Notes under the pieces: generated by a model
What the model was told of the DNA's origin: nothing
What the model saw: the letters and a program-made list of their open reading frames with translations, nothing else
Database searches by the model: none
Translations under genes and position numbers: made by a program
Source: an uncultured Corynebacterium sp.
Lineage (GTDB): Bacteria; Actinomycetota; Actinomycetes; Mycobacteriales; Mycobacteriaceae
Reading direction: 5' to 3'
NCBI RefSeq assembly: GCF_946221935.1
Contig: NZ_CAMIGN010000010.1
Coordinates: 34,628 to 98,627, forward strand
DNA: 64,000 nt
Part shown: in pieces, positions 20,557 to 28,655 of the stretch
How positions within the stretch are numbered: position 1 is the first letter of the stretch
Layout of the letters: the number at the start of each line of letters is the position of its first letter

Positions 20557-21441
20557 CTACAGTTGCCCTTTGGCCTGCAGGACGGTATCGAGCATGAGCC
20601 CCTCTGGGGCAGACTTGCCGGTGAACAAACGGAATTGCTCCTCTGCCTGGCCTGCAAGCATCCGCAGACCATCCGCATGCGGCACTGCCTTAGCCTGGGC
20701 AGCTGACAGCAATGGCGTGGGATAGGGGTCGTAGATGACGTCCACGATACCCGCGGCAGCACACAACCCTGCGGAAAGTTCCGCGGCGGCATGAGCCGGG
20801 ATAGTCGACACGACAACCGCTGCGTCTGCGCAGGTCTGAGCGATATCCGCTTCTTCAAAACGGGACCAAGAAAACTCCATACCCAGCGTTTCTACGACGC
20901 TTTGCAGGTTCAAAGCCCGCTCGGAGCGAGCCAGGACGGTCACATGCTCGACCCCAGCGGCGGCCAAAGCGGCGACTGCCGGACGCGCCGTCCCCCCATT
21001 TCCAACAATGACGGCGCGTGCTCCCCGCAGCCCAGCGGTATCGCCATCACCGATGTACTCCAAGCAACGAGCAACCCCGTCAACATCGGTGATATCGGCA
21101 AGCCATTGGCCGTCGCCTTGCGGAACCAGGGTATTGGCCGACCCGATCTCCTGAGCGCGGGTGGTAGCCAAATCCGAGAGCTCCAGGGCAGCTTGTTTGC
21201 CCGGCATGGTCACGGAGAAACCACGAACCAGACCATCGGACTCTTCCATTAGCCGACGAATATCGCGAGACTCTCCTGCCTCGACCCGCACATAGTCCAT
21301 GTCCAGGCCAAGGGCGCGATAACCAGCAGTGTGCAGCTGCGGGGATAGCGAATGTTCAATCGGACTGCCCAGCACTGCACAGCGCAGACTGGTCATCCCT
21401 AGAAACTCATCGACCGAGATCACGTGGCCTGCGGCGGACAT
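20557..21441 (-). CDS. aroE: Shikimate dehydrogenase (AroE family)
   Basis: Reduces 3-dehydroshikimate with NADPH. Motifs are VLGSPIEHSLSPQLHTAGYRALG near the start, the catalytic-lysine segment GFSVTMPGKQAA (Lys in MPGK), and the glycine-rich dinucleotide loop VGNGGTARPAVAAL. Length 294 as read from 21441. The ATG fifteen codons in (MTSLRCAVLGSP) is a possible shorter start. Members of the family with quinate activity exist, so substrate preference is inferred from the aro context. Confidence 0.94.
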   Translation of the reverse strand: MSAAGHVISVDEFLGMTSLRCAVLGSPIEHSLSPQLHTAGYRALGLDMDYVRVEAGESRDIRRLMEESDGLVRGFSVTMPGKQAALELSDLATTRAQEIGSANTLVPQGDGQWLADITDVDGVARCLEYIGDGDTAGLRGARAVIVGNGGTARPAVAALAAAGVEHVTVLARSERALNLQSVVETLGMEFSWSRFEEADIAQTCADAAVVVSTIPAHAAAELSAGLCAAAGIVDVIYDPYPTPLLSAAQAKAVPHADGLRMLAGQAEEQFRLFTGKSAPEGLMLDTVLQAKGQL

Positions 21442-21502
21442 AGCAATTCACCCTATTCGTACTTCTTCGAGAAAACGTTTTCTTAAGAGTTAAAAGCTGG
21501 TG

Positions 21503-22657
21503 CTACCTGTTAGAGTCCAGAACACCGTTGCGGCGGGATTCCTCGATAGCACGCTCGTGCGCGGCGAAGTCGCGGTTGAAAACTGTGCGACCGTTGCGAT
21601 CCACCGTAACGAAGTACAGCCAATCGCCATCAGCCGGGTTCTCGATGGCGTGCAGTGCCTGCAGGCCCGGGGAGGAAATCGGAGTCTCCGGCAGGCCCTC
21701 CTTGGCGTAGGTATTCCACGGGGTCGGACGATTACGGTCGGCGTCAGTCGTTGCGACCTCGACTTCGCTGAGGTCATAGTTCACTGTGGAGTCGAACTCC
21801 AGCTTCTGCTTCTCCGCCAAACGGTTCAGGATCACGCGGGCTACTTTGTCGAAGTCGCCCTCCGGTGCCTCACGCTCCACCAGGGATGCCGCAACCAGCA
21901 TGTCGTAGGGGTTCAGGCCTACCTTCTGGGACGAAGAGACAAGCCCAGTGTCCTGGTACTCCTCCTTGGAGGTATTGAGCAAGGACTTCAGGATCTCCTC
22001 GGGGCTGCTCGTGGGATCAAAAAGGTGAACGCCTGGGGAAATCAAGCCCTCGATACGTTTCGGGTCGTCGCCACGCGCTTTGACCTTTTCCATCGCCCAA
22101 TCCGCGATTTCCAGCTGCTCCGGCGGGGTCTGCGCCGCAGCCTTTTGCAAATCTTCGACGGACACGCAGGTGTGCTCATCCTGGCAGGTTTGCTGCGAAA
22201 TCAGGCTGAAGATGCCCTTACGGCTTTCGCCCCCAACCACCTTCACATCGTTGAGGGTCAAACCATTGGGAATGTCGACCACGCCGCGACGGCGATCGTC
22301 ACTGGACAGCCAATCGAGCGCCTTGTCTGCGGACATTTGCTCTTGCAACGGGTAGTACCCCGCCTGTAGCTCTGGTTCCTTGCGTTCGGCAGCCGACATC
22401 AGGGCACGGCGGGATCCGACCACGCCTTTGTCCACAAGCTGCTCCGCCAGGCTATCGACTGAGTCGCCTGGGCTGACCCTAACCATGACCACATTGCCAT
22501 TACCTTCGCCGGCGAAGTCACGCACGGCAACGACGTCACGCTGGTACCAAACGTATACGCACGTACCGACCAACAGAACAACCAGGGCGAGAGCCAATGC
22601 GGCGGCAAGCTGGCGGCGCCGTCGAAACTTTGGCTGCATGTTGCGGGTCGATCCCAT
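21503..22657 (-). CDS. mltG: Endolytic murein transglycosylase MltG-like
   Basis: Membrane-bound lytic transglycosylase (YceG family) thought to terminate nascent glycan strands. One transmembrane helix at about residues 17-36 is preceded by an Arg-rich cytoplasmic end. A LysM-like part (VVMVRVSPGDSVDSLAEQLVDKGVV) follows, and the catalytic domain has the LVEREAPEGDFDKVARVILNRL block with the active Glu. Length 384. Situated between ruvX and aroE, as in mycobacteria. Confidence 0.94.
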   Translation of the reverse strand: MGSTRNMQPKFRRRRQLAAALALALVVLLVGTCVYVWYQRDVVAVRDFAGEGNGNVVMVRVSPGDSVDSLAEQLVDKGVVGSRRALMSAAERKEPELQAGYYPLQEQMSADKALDWLSSDDRRRGVVDIPNGLTLNDVKVVGGESRKGIFSLISQQTCQDEHTCVSVEDLQKAAAQTPPEQLEIADWAMEKVKARGDDPKRIEGLISPGVHLFDPTSSPEEILKSLLNTSKEEYQDTGLVSSSQKVGLNPYDMLVAASLVEREAPEGDFDKVARVILNRLAEKQKLEFDSTVNYDLSEVEVATTDADRNRPTPWNTYAKEGLPETPISSPGLQALHAIENPADGDWLYFVTVDRNGRTVFNRDFAAHERAIEESRRNGVLDSNR

Positions 22658-22736
22658 AGGTCGTGGGCCCTTTCGTCCAGAGTTCTACAACAATGATTTA
22701 CAATTCAGCGGTCATTTTCTCACGAATTGATAAATT

Positions 22737-23204
22737 TTAGGAAAGCACGCGCCGCCGCGTGTCTAACCACCCCTGCAGGATATGGACTGCCGCTGCCTGA
22801 TCGATCTTTTTTCTGCCCTTTTTACTATTGACGCCAGAGGCGTGAAAAGCCTGGGTAGCAGCCATTGTGGACATTCGCTCATCCACCATGCGCAACGGGA
22901 TATCCGGCAATTCCTCTTTAACTAGCCGGGCAAACTCCTCCGCATTAATTGTGCTCTGGGTATGGTTTCCACGCAGTGCCACCGGAAGGCCGACGACTAT
23001 TTCCACGACGAAGTTCTCCCGGCAGATCTCTACAACACGCTGCACATCACCATCGTCTGCGGTGGCCTGCACAGTCTCTACGGGGGTGGCCAGGATGCAG
23101 TCTGGATCTGAAATCGCCACCCCGATGCGCACGGTGCCGACGTCGAGGCCTAGCCTCCTACCACGGCCGGGATCGGTAGCTGGGTCTGGCGTTTCAGTAT
23201 GCAT
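22737..23204 (-). CDS. ruvX: RuvX/YqgF Holliday-junction resolvase-like nuclease
   Basis: RNase H-fold nuclease associated with pre-16S rRNA processing (YqgF) and named as a putative resolvase. The first acidic motif is LGLDVGTVRIGVAISD at residues 18-33; VVGLPVALRG and VDERMSTMAA follow. Length 155. It starts 20 bp behind alaS, a conserved pairing. Confidence 0.95.
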   Translation of the reverse strand: MHTETPDPATDPGRGRRLGLDVGTVRIGVAISDPDCILATPVETVQATADDGDVQRVVEICRENFVVEIVVGLPVALRGNHTQSTINAEEFARLVKEELPDIPLRMVDERMSTMAATQAFHASGVNSKKGRKKIDQAAAVHILQGWLDTRRRVLS

Positions 23205-23224
23205 TAAGAAACCTTCGATCCCAC

Positions 23225-25888
23225 TTAACTGCGCAGTGCGCTCTTGACGGCCTCAATACCAGCTGGGATGCCAGCGGCGTCAGAACCAGAGCCCTGAGCC
23301 ATGGCGGGCTTACCGCCACCGCGTCCAGCGACCTTCTCACCGAACGTCTTGACCAGCTCGCCAGACTTGATGCCTTGGGCCACGGCAGCGTCGTTGGCAG
23401 CGGCGACGAAAGGCACCTTGTCGCCATCAACGGAAGCAAACACTACAACAGCGGCTTCAGAGCCGAGGCGGTTCTTTGCATCCATCGCAAGGGTACGCAG
23501 ATCGCCAGCTGCCACTCCCTCGGGCAGCTGCTGGGCGAGTACCTTGACATCACCCAGCGTCTCGGCCTTGTTTACCAGCTCACCGACCTGGCTCTGCAGT
23601 TGCTGGCCACGCAGCTGCTGGATCTGCTTCTCAGCGGCCTTCAGCTTGGCGGTGAGGCTATCGATACGTTCAGGAAGTTCCTCGCTGGGAGTCTTCAAAC
23701 TAGTAGCCAGACCCGCAACAAGGGACTTTTCGGTGCTCAGGAAGCGGAAGGAATCCATACCCGTATATGCCTCGATGCGGCGGATACCGGATCCGACGGA
23801 GGACTCGCCCAGCACGGCGATCGGGCCGATCTGGGAGGAGTGATCGACGTGGATACCACCGCAAAGCTCCATGGAGAATGGTCCGCCAATCTCCACAACG
23901 CGAACTTCGGAGCCGTAGTTTTCGCCGAAGAGCGCCATGGCGCCCATTGCCTTTGCCTCTTCAAGGGAGGTTTCGATGGTGTTGACCTGGTAGTCGCTGT
24001 CAACGGCACCGTTGGCGATCTCCTCGATCTGACCCAGCTGGTGCTCGGTGAGCTGCTCACCATAGTTAAAGTCAAAGCGCAGGTAGCCCGGCTTGTTCAT
24101 AGAACCGGCCTGTACGGCTGTGGGGCCGAGCACCTCACGCAGTGCGGCGTGGATCAGGTGGGTACCGGAGTGCGCCTGACGGGCCTGGTGGCGCCAAGCC
24201 TTATCGACAGTGGCCTGGATCTTCTGTCCCACAGCCAGCTCACCACCGCTAACGGTCACATGGTGCACCCACACCTTCTTACCGACCTTCTGCACATCCT
24301 CGACGCGGGCGGCACCCGAGGTGGACTTCATCTCACCACGGTCGGCCATCTGACCACCGGCTTCGGCGTAGAACGGGGTGCGGTCCAGAATCACCTGGGC
24401 GGCAGCGCCCTCCGGAGCGGTCTCCACGAGCGCGCCGTCACGGATAATGCCCAGCACGGAAGCCTCGCCGGCCAGGTTCTCGTAGCCGGTGAACACAGTC
24501 GGGTGATTGTCCACGAACGGGCGGTAGATCGTCTGATCCACGTGGCCTAACTTCTTGGCATTGTTGTCGGCCTTGGCGCGGGCCTTCTGCTCCGCCATAA
24601 GGTCGTGGAAGCCATCGATATCCACCTTCAGGCCGGCCTCGGCGGCCATCTCCTGGGTCAAATCGATCGGGAAGCCATGGGTGTCGTGCAGGGAGAAAGC
24701 GACATCGCCCGGGACGGTATCCTCGCCGCGCTCCTTGGCGCCACGTGCCCAATCGTCGAACATCTGAGAACCAGACTCGAGGGTCTTCAGGAAAGACTTC
24801 TCCTCGGCCAAAGCCACTGCGCGGATGCGTTCGTAGTTGTCGGCGATCTCTGGGTAGGACGGGGTCATGGTCTCCCGCACGGTATCCATGAACTTCTCCA
24901 GCGTCTCGCCCGTTGCACCCAGCAGACGGGCAGAACGGATAATGCGACGCAGCAGACGACGCAGGATGTAACCGCGCCCCTCATTACCGGGGGTCACGCC
25001 GTCGAGCATCAGCATAAGGCCAGTGCGGGAGTGGTCGGCGATGACGCGGAAGCGCACATCGTTGGTCTTATCAGCACCGTACTTCGCGCCTGTTACCTCC
25101 TGGGCGACGTCGATGACAGGGCGCAGCAGGTCGGTTTCGTAGACGTTGTCCACGTCCTGCAGGATGCAGGCCACACGCTCGATGCCGAGGCCGGTATCGA
25201 TGTTCTTCTTCGGCAGCTTGCCGACGATTTCGAAGTTGCCCTTTCCAAGCCCCTCGCCACGTTCGTTCTCCATGAACACGAGGTTCCAAATCTCGATGTA
25301 ACGGGTGTCGTCGACAATCGGGCCACCCTCCTTGCCATGCTCCGGGCCGCGGTCGTAGTAGATCTCGGAACACGGGCCACACGGGCCGGGGATGCCCATG
25401 GACCAGTAGTTGTCCTCCATGCCAAGGCGCTGGATCTTATGCTCAGGCACACCGATCTTCTTGTTCCAGATCTCTGCAGCCTCGTCGTCATCGGTGTAGA
25501 CGGTGACCCACAGACGCTCCGGGTCGAGCCCCAGGCCGCCCTCGTCCACTGGATTAGTCAGCAGCGTCCAGGCGTGCGTGATGGCGCCTTCCTTAAAGTA
25601 AGCACCAAAGGAGAAGTTGCCTGCCATCTGGAAGAACGTGTTGTGACGGGTGGTGATGCCAACCTCGTCGATATCGAGCGTGCGCACGCACTTCTGGATA
25701 GACGTTGCAGTGCCATTCTCGAACGGTGGATTTTGCTGGCCTAGGAAGTAAGGCTTAAACGGCACCATGCCGGCGTTGACGAACAACAGATTCGGGTCGT
25801 CCAGGATCAGCGATGCGCTCGGGACCTCGGTGTGCCCGGCCTTGGTGAAGTGCTCGATGAAGCGCTGGCGGATCTCATGCGTTTGCAC
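23225..25888 (-). CDS. alaS: Alanyl-tRNA synthetase
   Basis: Charges tRNA-Ala and edits mischarged Ser/Gly. The class II catalytic domain lies in the first 450 residues (FVNAGMVPFKPYFLG; FQMAGNFSFGAYFKE). The editing domain has the zinc motif HSGTHLIHAAL and the later CGGIHV. A C-terminal DHHA1 domain follows a coiled region. Length 887 is normal. GTG start with a GAGGT ribosome site. Transcription probably continues into ruvX-mltG-aroE. Confidence 0.99.
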   Translation of the reverse strand: MQTHEIRQRFIEHFTKAGHTEVPSASLILDDPNLLFVNAGMVPFKPYFLGQQNPPFENGTATSIQKCVRTLDIDEVGITTRHNTFFQMAGNFSFGAYFKEGAITHAWTLLTNPVDEGGLGLDPERLWVTVYTDDDEAAEIWNKKIGVPEHKIQRLGMEDNYWSMGIPGPCGPCSEIYYDRGPEHGKEGGPIVDDTRYIEIWNLVFMENERGEGLGKGNFEIVGKLPKKNIDTGLGIERVACILQDVDNVYETDLLRPVIDVAQEVTGAKYGADKTNDVRFRVIADHSRTGLMLMLDGVTPGNEGRGYILRRLLRRIIRSARLLGATGETLEKFMDTVRETMTPSYPEIADNYERIRAVALAEEKSFLKTLESGSQMFDDWARGAKERGEDTVPGDVAFSLHDTHGFPIDLTQEMAAEAGLKVDIDGFHDLMAEQKARAKADNNAKKLGHVDQTIYRPFVDNHPTVFTGYENLAGEASVLGIIRDGALVETAPEGAAAQVILDRTPFYAEAGGQMADRGEMKSTSGAARVEDVQKVGKKVWVHHVTVSGGELAVGQKIQATVDKAWRHQARQAHSGTHLIHAALREVLGPTAVQAGSMNKPGYLRFDFNYGEQLTEHQLGQIEEIANGAVDSDYQVNTIETSLEEAKAMGAMALFGENYGSEVRVVEIGGPFSMELCGGIHVDHSSQIGPIAVLGESSVGSGIRRIEAYTGMDSFRFLSTEKSLVAGLATSLKTPSEELPERIDSLTAKLKAAEKQIQQLRGQQLQSQVGELVNKAETLGDVKVLAQQLPEGVAAGDLRTLAMDAKNRLGSEAAVVVFASVDGDKVPFVAAANDAAVAQGIKSGELVKTFGEKVAGRGGGKPAMAQGSGSDAAGIPAGIEAVKSALRS

Positions 25889-25966
25889 GTTGGCTTTACC
25901 TCGTAGATTTTTAGTCGAAAGTTTTAATCGTCGGTCAGTGTAAACCGTAGATGGAACGCATACATT

Positions 25967-26167
25967 CTACCCCCGGGTCAAAAAGGAGCGAACGATAGCC
26001 CTCAGGCTACTCAACCGAGCTGCAATGGTCTTTTCGTGCCCATGGGTGGTTGGCCGGTAGTACACGGCATCCTTCAAATCCTCCGGCAGATATTGCTGCG
26101 GGACAACTCCCTTGGGGTCATCGTGCGGGTAGACGTACCCCACCGCATTACCTAATGCCTTAGCGCC
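25967..26167 (-). pseudogene. rarA: C-terminal tail of rarA behind an in-frame amber stop
   Basis: After the TAG at 26168-26170 the same frame continues for 66 sense codons to a second TAG at 25967-25969. The continuation reads like the conserved end of RarA/MgsA (GAKALGN, GYVYPHDDPKGVV, QQYLPEDL, YYRPT, RLSSLRAIVR). One base change would restore a full-length protein of about 464 residues. The tail is therefore either recently cut off, the result of a sequencing error, or read through. Confidence 0.85.
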
Positions 26168-27361
26168 CTAGTAATGACCATCGCGCAAATGCGCTGGCAC
26201 TGCCCCGCCTCTACCTGCCTGAACATCCCCGATAGCGGAGTTAATCGCGGCAATCACTCCATTGGACTTCGGGGCGGTAGCCAGGTGGATTGTGGCCTGC
26301 GCCAGGTTCAGGCGTGCCTCCGGCATGCCAATAAAGCCCACTGCGTGGTACGCAGCGACGGCAACCTGCAGTGCTTGTGGATCCGCCATGCCGATGTCCT
26401 CGCTGGCATGAATCACTAGTCTGCGCGCGATAAACCGCGGGTCTTCCCCACCCTCTAGCATTCTCGCCAGGTAATGCAAAGCTGCGTCAGGGTCCGACCC
26501 ACGGATGGATTTGATGAAGGCACTGGTGATGTCGTAGTGCTGGTCGCCGTCGCGGTCGTAGCGCGCCACAGCCTTATTCAGGGACTTTTTTACTTGGGAC
26601 GCCACCAGCTCCCCAACTTCATTTTCCCCATCGAACTGGACTCCCTCGGCTGCGGCTTCCAAGTAAGTCAAGCTGCGCCTGGCGTCTCCTGCGGACATGG
26701 CAACGAGTTGGTCTAAGGCTTCCTCCGTAACCTGCAAGCGCCCACCGTATCCTCGCTCATCGTCGAGGGCGCGTTGGAGTACGGTGCGAATGTCGGCGTC
26801 GCTAAGGGAAGACAGTTGTACGAGCAGCGACCGGGACAACAGCGGCGATACAACAGAGAAGGAGGGGTTCTCGGTCGTGGCGGCAACGAGCAGGACCGTA
26901 CGGTTCTCGACTGCGGCAAGGAGGGCATCCTGCTGGGTCTTCGAAAAGCGGTGAACCTCATCGATAAACAAGACGGTGTGCTCGCCGAGGAGGAGGCGCT
27001 TGCGGGCCTGCTCGATAATGGCGCGGACTTCCTTGACACCGGAGTTCAGGGCGCTTAATGCCTCAAAGCGGCGCCCCGAGGCCTGCGAGATCAGGCTGGC
27101 GATTGTCGTCTTTCCTGTGCCGGGCGGTCCGTAAAGAATCACGGAGGTATCACCCTGGCCCTCGATCAGGCGGCGCAATGGCGAACCGGGGCCGAGAACC
27201 TTCTCCTGCCCCACTACCTCATCCAGTGTGCGCGGGCGCATACGAACGGCCAGCGGCGCATGGGTGCCTGGGTGAAAGTAGGCCTCTGCGGACGCCTGAT
27301 CGGCACCGCTTTCCTGCCTTTTCTTGTCGCCCTGGCCAGTGTGGGAGAAAAGATCGTCCAT
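26168..27361 (-). CDS. rarA: Replication-associated recombination protein RarA (MgsA), C-terminally truncated
   Basis: AAA+ ATPase of the clamp-loader clade that acts at stalled replication forks. Walker A YGPPGTGKTT lies at residues 77-86 and Walker B VLFIDEVHRF at 130-139; an arginine-finger region SPLLSRS and the start of the MgsA C-terminal oligomerisation domain follow. The frame stops at an amber codon right after HLRDGHY, a point where family members continue with G/S-A-K-A-LG. The last 66 residues of that domain are lost unless the codon is suppressed. Located 21 bp behind the phosphotransferase-like gene and upstream of alaS. Confidence 0.93.
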   Translation of the reverse strand: MDDLFSHTGQGDKKRQESGADQASAEAYFHPGTHAPLAVRMRPRTLDEVVGQEKVLGPGSPLRRLIEGQGDTSVILYGPPGTGKTTIASLISQASGRRFEALSALNSGVKEVRAIIEQARKRLLLGEHTVLFIDEVHRFSKTQQDALLAAVENRTVLLVAATTENPSFSVVSPLLSRSLLVQLSSLSDADIRTVLQRALDDERGYGGRLQVTEEALDQLVAMSAGDARRSLTYLEAAAEGVQFDGENEVGELVASQVKKSLNKAVARYDRDGDQHYDITSAFIKSIRGSDPDAALHYLARMLEGGEDPRFIARRLVIHASEDIGMADPQALQVAVAAYHAVGFIGMPEARLNLAQATIHLATAPKSNGVIAAINSAIGDVQAGRGGAVPAHLRDGHY

Positions 27362-27382
27362 AGGTTTTACACCTCGTCGACG

Positions 27383-28645
27383 CTAGTCCTCGCGCTCGTG
27401 AGGGAAAGCCCCCAGTTGCGCCAGAACCTTCAGAAGCATACGTGCAAAAGCGCCGATAGCCTCGAAATCCTTGGAGTCGCGACGGCGAGAGAAACGCTCG
27501 ATGGCCTCCACTGTCGTGGCGAGGTCTTCCAACTGCTCCTCCGACATATGACGGATGGAGCGGGAAACGTCCTGGTTTTCGGACTCTTCGCCGAAGACGA
27601 AAGAGGAATGCTTGGCCACCGAAAGGCGCCCGTAATACATCATGATCAACGACAGGAAAGCCCAGCCAATAAGGGCTGACATCACCCATTCGTGAAACAC
27701 TTCGTCGTCAGAGATCGTAGGCCAAATCTGCTGAGCTTCGGCACGCCAAGCAGCCAGGAACTCAGTAGTCTCGGGTTCGTCCAGAGCGGGGGTCGTGTTG
27801 TCCTGTGGGAAGCCCGCGACTACACACGCCACATCAAATGCAGCATCCCGGAATCCCGCCCACTCGTAGTCGAGCAGCACAATGTTGTTGGTGAGCATCA
27901 CGTTGTCCGGGGCCAGGTCAAAGGGCGTAAAGACCTGATACTCGGACTTTGTCTGGCGCTCCGCAGCTTGGGAGGCGTAGCGGTGTACCACCGGGTCGAT
28001 GGTCAAACCATTGGAGGTCATGAGCTCCACGCCAGATTGGATGAGCTCACCGACGTTGATATCCGATTCATCGATGGCCTCAGGGCTAATCTGATGACGC
28101 TGACACTGGCGTCGCATCAGCGTCGAGTAAGCCGAAGCCCCGCCGAACGTCGCGGCATGCATCTTGCCCAGCGAACGGCCGAGCTTACGCAGCGCGACAC
28201 CCCTCGCTTTGGAATCGTGGAGAGTCAGCACATCAGTGAAACTCGTGCCGTCTCCAGCGTCGGACAGCACCAGTAGGCGCTGGTCAATGTCATATGCAAG
28301 CAGTACCGGACCAGGGCGAACTGTCTCGGCCAGCGTGTTCGTGTACTGATAAGCCACCACCTCGCGCAGCATGCCTAACGCATCGGGACCGAAACTGGCA
28401 CTACCACCACTGTCAGTTGGGGCGCCCTCCGTGTTGGACTCTGCACCCTGTCCGGCCTCTGGCGGCAGCTGCTTAATGACCACCGATCGCTCCTGCAGGA
28501 AAGGATCGGCAGACACCCTACAGCGCAAAACCATCGAGGATCCACTGCCGCCCAGGTCCTGCGGGTCGCTGAGCTCTGGTGAGCCTCCGAAGCGGGTAGC
28601 CAAAAGTTGCTTGGCTGCCTCGACGGTGGACTCGATAGATTGCAC
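27383..28645 (-). CDS. Phosphotransferase (aminoglycoside-kinase-like) family protein of unknown substrate
   Basis: A 420-residue protein with the APH/choline-kinase fold signature. The nucleotide region near residues 35-60 has VLRCRVSADP...SVVIKQLPPE with a candidate ATP-contacting Lys. The catalytic loop reads FDLAPDNVML and the metal motif LLDYEWAG, followed by DAAFDVACVV. Brenner's motif is HxDxxxxN in the family, but here the His position is Pro, while the Asp and Asn remain. It lies between aspS (10 bp) and rarA. Substrate cannot be told from sequence; antibiotic resistance is not implied. GTG start. Confidence 0.8.
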   Translation of the reverse strand: MQSIESTVEAAKQLLATRFGGSPELSDPQDLGGSGSSMVLRCRVSADPFLQERSVVIKQLPPEAGQGAESNTEGAPTDSGGSASFGPDALGMLREVVAYQYTNTLAETVRPGPVLLAYDIDQRLLVLSDAGDGTSFTDVLTLHDSKARGVALRKLGRSLGKMHAATFGGASAYSTLMRRQCQRHQISPEAIDESDINVGELIQSGVELMTSNGLTIDPVVHRYASQAAERQTKSEYQVFTPFDLAPDNVMLTNNIVLLDYEWAGFRDAAFDVACVVAGFPQDNTTPALDEPETTEFLAAWRAEAQQIWPTISDDEVFHEWVMSALIGWAFLSLIMMYYGRLSVAKHSSFVFGEESENQDVSRSIRHMSEEQLEDLATTVEAIERFSRRRDSKDFEAIGAFARMLLKVLAQLGAFPHERED

Positions 28646-28655
28646 TTTAAATCGC

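Noticed and set aside
23375..25744. Plus-strand frames of 391 and 379 codons opposite alaS
   Set aside because: Same reason: they follow the third-position G+C of alaS and encode nothing recognisable.
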